Positions 4,600 to 5,454 of a stretch of 5,454 nt of DNA are shown piece by piece (within the stretch, counting starts at the first letter, position 1; the number at the start of each line of letters is the position of its first letter). Below the pieces are notes generated by a model. That model was not told the origin of the DNA and ran no database searches. It saw only the letters and a program-made list of their open reading frames with translations. The stretch comes from Actinomycetota bacterium (GTDB lineage Bacteria > Actinomycetota > Rubrobacteria > Rubrobacterales > Rubrobacteraceae). Where the stretch lies: positions 1,905 through 7,358 of the forward strand of contig JAIVIG010000402.1 in NCBI GenBank assembly GCA_020200675.1, given 5' to 3'. The position numbers and the translations under genes were made by a program.

Positions 4600-5454
4600 C
4601 TAGTACTCGCGCACCACGTTGAACTCGGTGTCGCGCTCCAGCGGCACCCGGCCGGCTTCCTTGATCATCTCCGCGAACCGGCTCTTCGTCATCGCGCCTT
4701 CGACGTGCTTGCCGCCGGCGGCGTTGATGATCTCCTCGTCTATCATGATCGTGCCGTCCAGGTCGTCCGCCCCGAACGAGAGCGCGACTTGGGCGACCTC
4801 CGGCGTCTCCGTGACCCAGTAGGCCATGATGTGCGGGAAGTTGTCCAATAAGAGCCGGCTTATGGCGATGTGCTTGAGGTCATCCGCCCCGGTCGAGCGC
4901 GGCAGATGCTTGAGGCGCGTGTTGTCCGGGTGGAAGGCGAGCGGGATGAAGGTGCGAAAGCCGCCGGTCCGGTCCTGCAGATCTCGCAGGCGGAGCATGT
5001 GGTCGACCTTGCTCTCGGGCGTCTCGACGTGGCCGTAGAGCATGGTGGAATTGGTCTTCATGCCGAGGTTGTGGGCGGCTTCGTGGATCTCCAGCCACCG
5101 CTCCCCGGTGCACTTGGTCCGGCAGATCGTGCGGCGAACCTCCCAGTCGAAGATCTCCGCCCCGCCACCCGGCAGGCTCCCGAGCCCCGCCTCGCGCATG
5201 GTCTCTAAAACCCACTCGGCGCTCTCGCCGGTCTGGTGGGTGAAGTGGTCTACCTCGACGGCGGTCCAGGCCTTTATGTGGATGTCCGGGTAGACGCGGT
5301 GCAGCTCCCGGACGATGTCCAGGTACACATCGAAGTCCCAGTCGGGGTGTATACCGCCGACGATATGAAATTCCGCGACACCGGTCAGGTCGACCTTCTC
5401 TAGCTCATGCAGGGTCTTCTCAGCCGGCCACTCGTAGCCTCGCTCGTCGCCCTT
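4600..5454 (-). CDS. mqnE: MqnE, aminodeoxyfutalosine synthase (radical SAM; N-terminus outside the window)
   Basis: MqnE joins the adenosyl radical of SAM to the MqnA product with loss of CO2, giving 6-aminodeoxyfutalosine. The visible 284 residues run open to the right edge; roughly 80-100 N-terminal residues, including the CxxxCxxC cluster motif, lie beyond it. The first visible residues, KGDERGYEW, are those that normally follow that motif. Further marks (numbered from the window edge): FHIVGGIHPDWDFD (29-42), GSLPGGGAEIF (92-102), GMKTNSTMLYGHVE (131-144), DRTGGFRTFIPLAFHPDNT (161-179) and DDLDGTIMIDEEI (230-242). FIPLAFHPDNT and HIVGGIHPDW separate it from MqnC. A GTG at 5328 could be mistaken for a start, but the conserved sequence continues upstream of it without a stop. 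The TAG stop abuts the mqnA ATG. Confidence 0.94.
   Translation of the reverse strand, partial: KGDERGYEWPAEKTLHELEKVDLTGVAEFHIVGGIHPDWDFDVYLDIVRELHRVYPDIHIKAWTAVEVDHFTHQTGESAEWVLETMREAGLGSLPGGGAEIFDWEVRRTICRTKCTGERWLEIHEAAHNLGMKTNSTMLYGHVETPESKVDHMLRLRDLQDRTGGFRTFIPLAFHPDNTRLKHLPRSTGADDLKHIAISRLLLDNFPHIMAYWVTETPEVAQVALSFGADDLDGTIMIDEEIINAAGGKHVEGAMTKSRFAEMIKEAGRVPLERDTEFNVVREY

Noticed and set aside
4600..5328. Start of MqnE at the GTG at 5328
   Set aside because: Conserved MqnE sequence (GDERGYEW, HIVGGIHPDW) continues in frame from 5329 to 5454 without a stop, so the gene is cut by the window edge rather than starting at 5328.
2681..5454. MqnE and MqnC as a recent tandem duplication
   Set aside because: They share PGGGAEI, MKT-type, RTGGF and PDNT motifs but differ widely elsewhere and match two distinct known enzyme families, so this is ancient paralogy, not a local duplication.
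1..5454. Mobile element, CRISPR array, tRNA or riboswitch
   Set aside because: No transposase-like protein, long terminal or spaced repeats, cloverleaf or conserved riboswitch core was seen; nearly all the sequence is accounted for by housekeeping genes.

Overview
The window is a high-GC, gene-dense bacterial segment in which every supported gene lies on the minus strand, so it reads right to left. GC-rich codon use, tight gene packing and the style of the proteins suggest a Gram-positive-type actinobacterium, possibly Rubrobacter-like; this taxonomic guess is tentative. No mobile element, CRISPR array, tRNA or rRNA was seen.

Right part (5454 down to about 1458): a futalosine-route menaquinone operon in the order mqnE (5' end outside the window), mqnA, mqnC, and a COG0402 amidohydrolase that probably deaminates aminodeoxyfutalosine. 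The junctions are extremely tight: mqnE stop and mqnA start abut with 0 nt, mqnA and mqnC overlap by 4 nt (ATGA), and 13 nt separate mqnC from the amidohydrolase, which starts with TTG behind a strong Shine-Dalgarno. Together they would take chorismate to 3-enolpyruvylbenzoate (MqnA), to aminodeoxyfutalosine (MqnE), to futalosine (amidohydrolase) and, after nucleoside hydrolysis by an MqnB not seen here, to cyclic DHFL (MqnC). MqnB and MqnD are not in the window.

The most notable observation is in the amidohydrolase. Its catalytic core is intact, but the C-terminus breaks at a G5 run (1598-1602). The expected GS-x-E-x-GK-x-AD segment is absent from all three minus frames, and the normal C-terminal end continues one frame away, to a stop at 1458-1460. 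A single out-of-frame deletion of about 60 nt would explain both facts.

Middle (1458 to 1338): a short non-coding gap with two potential hairpins, an inverted repeat and a probable promoter. Left part (1337 to 1): a membrane-anchored TPR protein of unknown role, then a promoter with a perfect TATAAT, then tatA and the start of tatC (cut by the window edge), the core of a twin-arginine translocation system. The linkage of menaquinone synthesis to tatAC resembles the known ubi-tat neighbourhood of enterobacteria, but no functional link is shown here. No wholly new system is evident.
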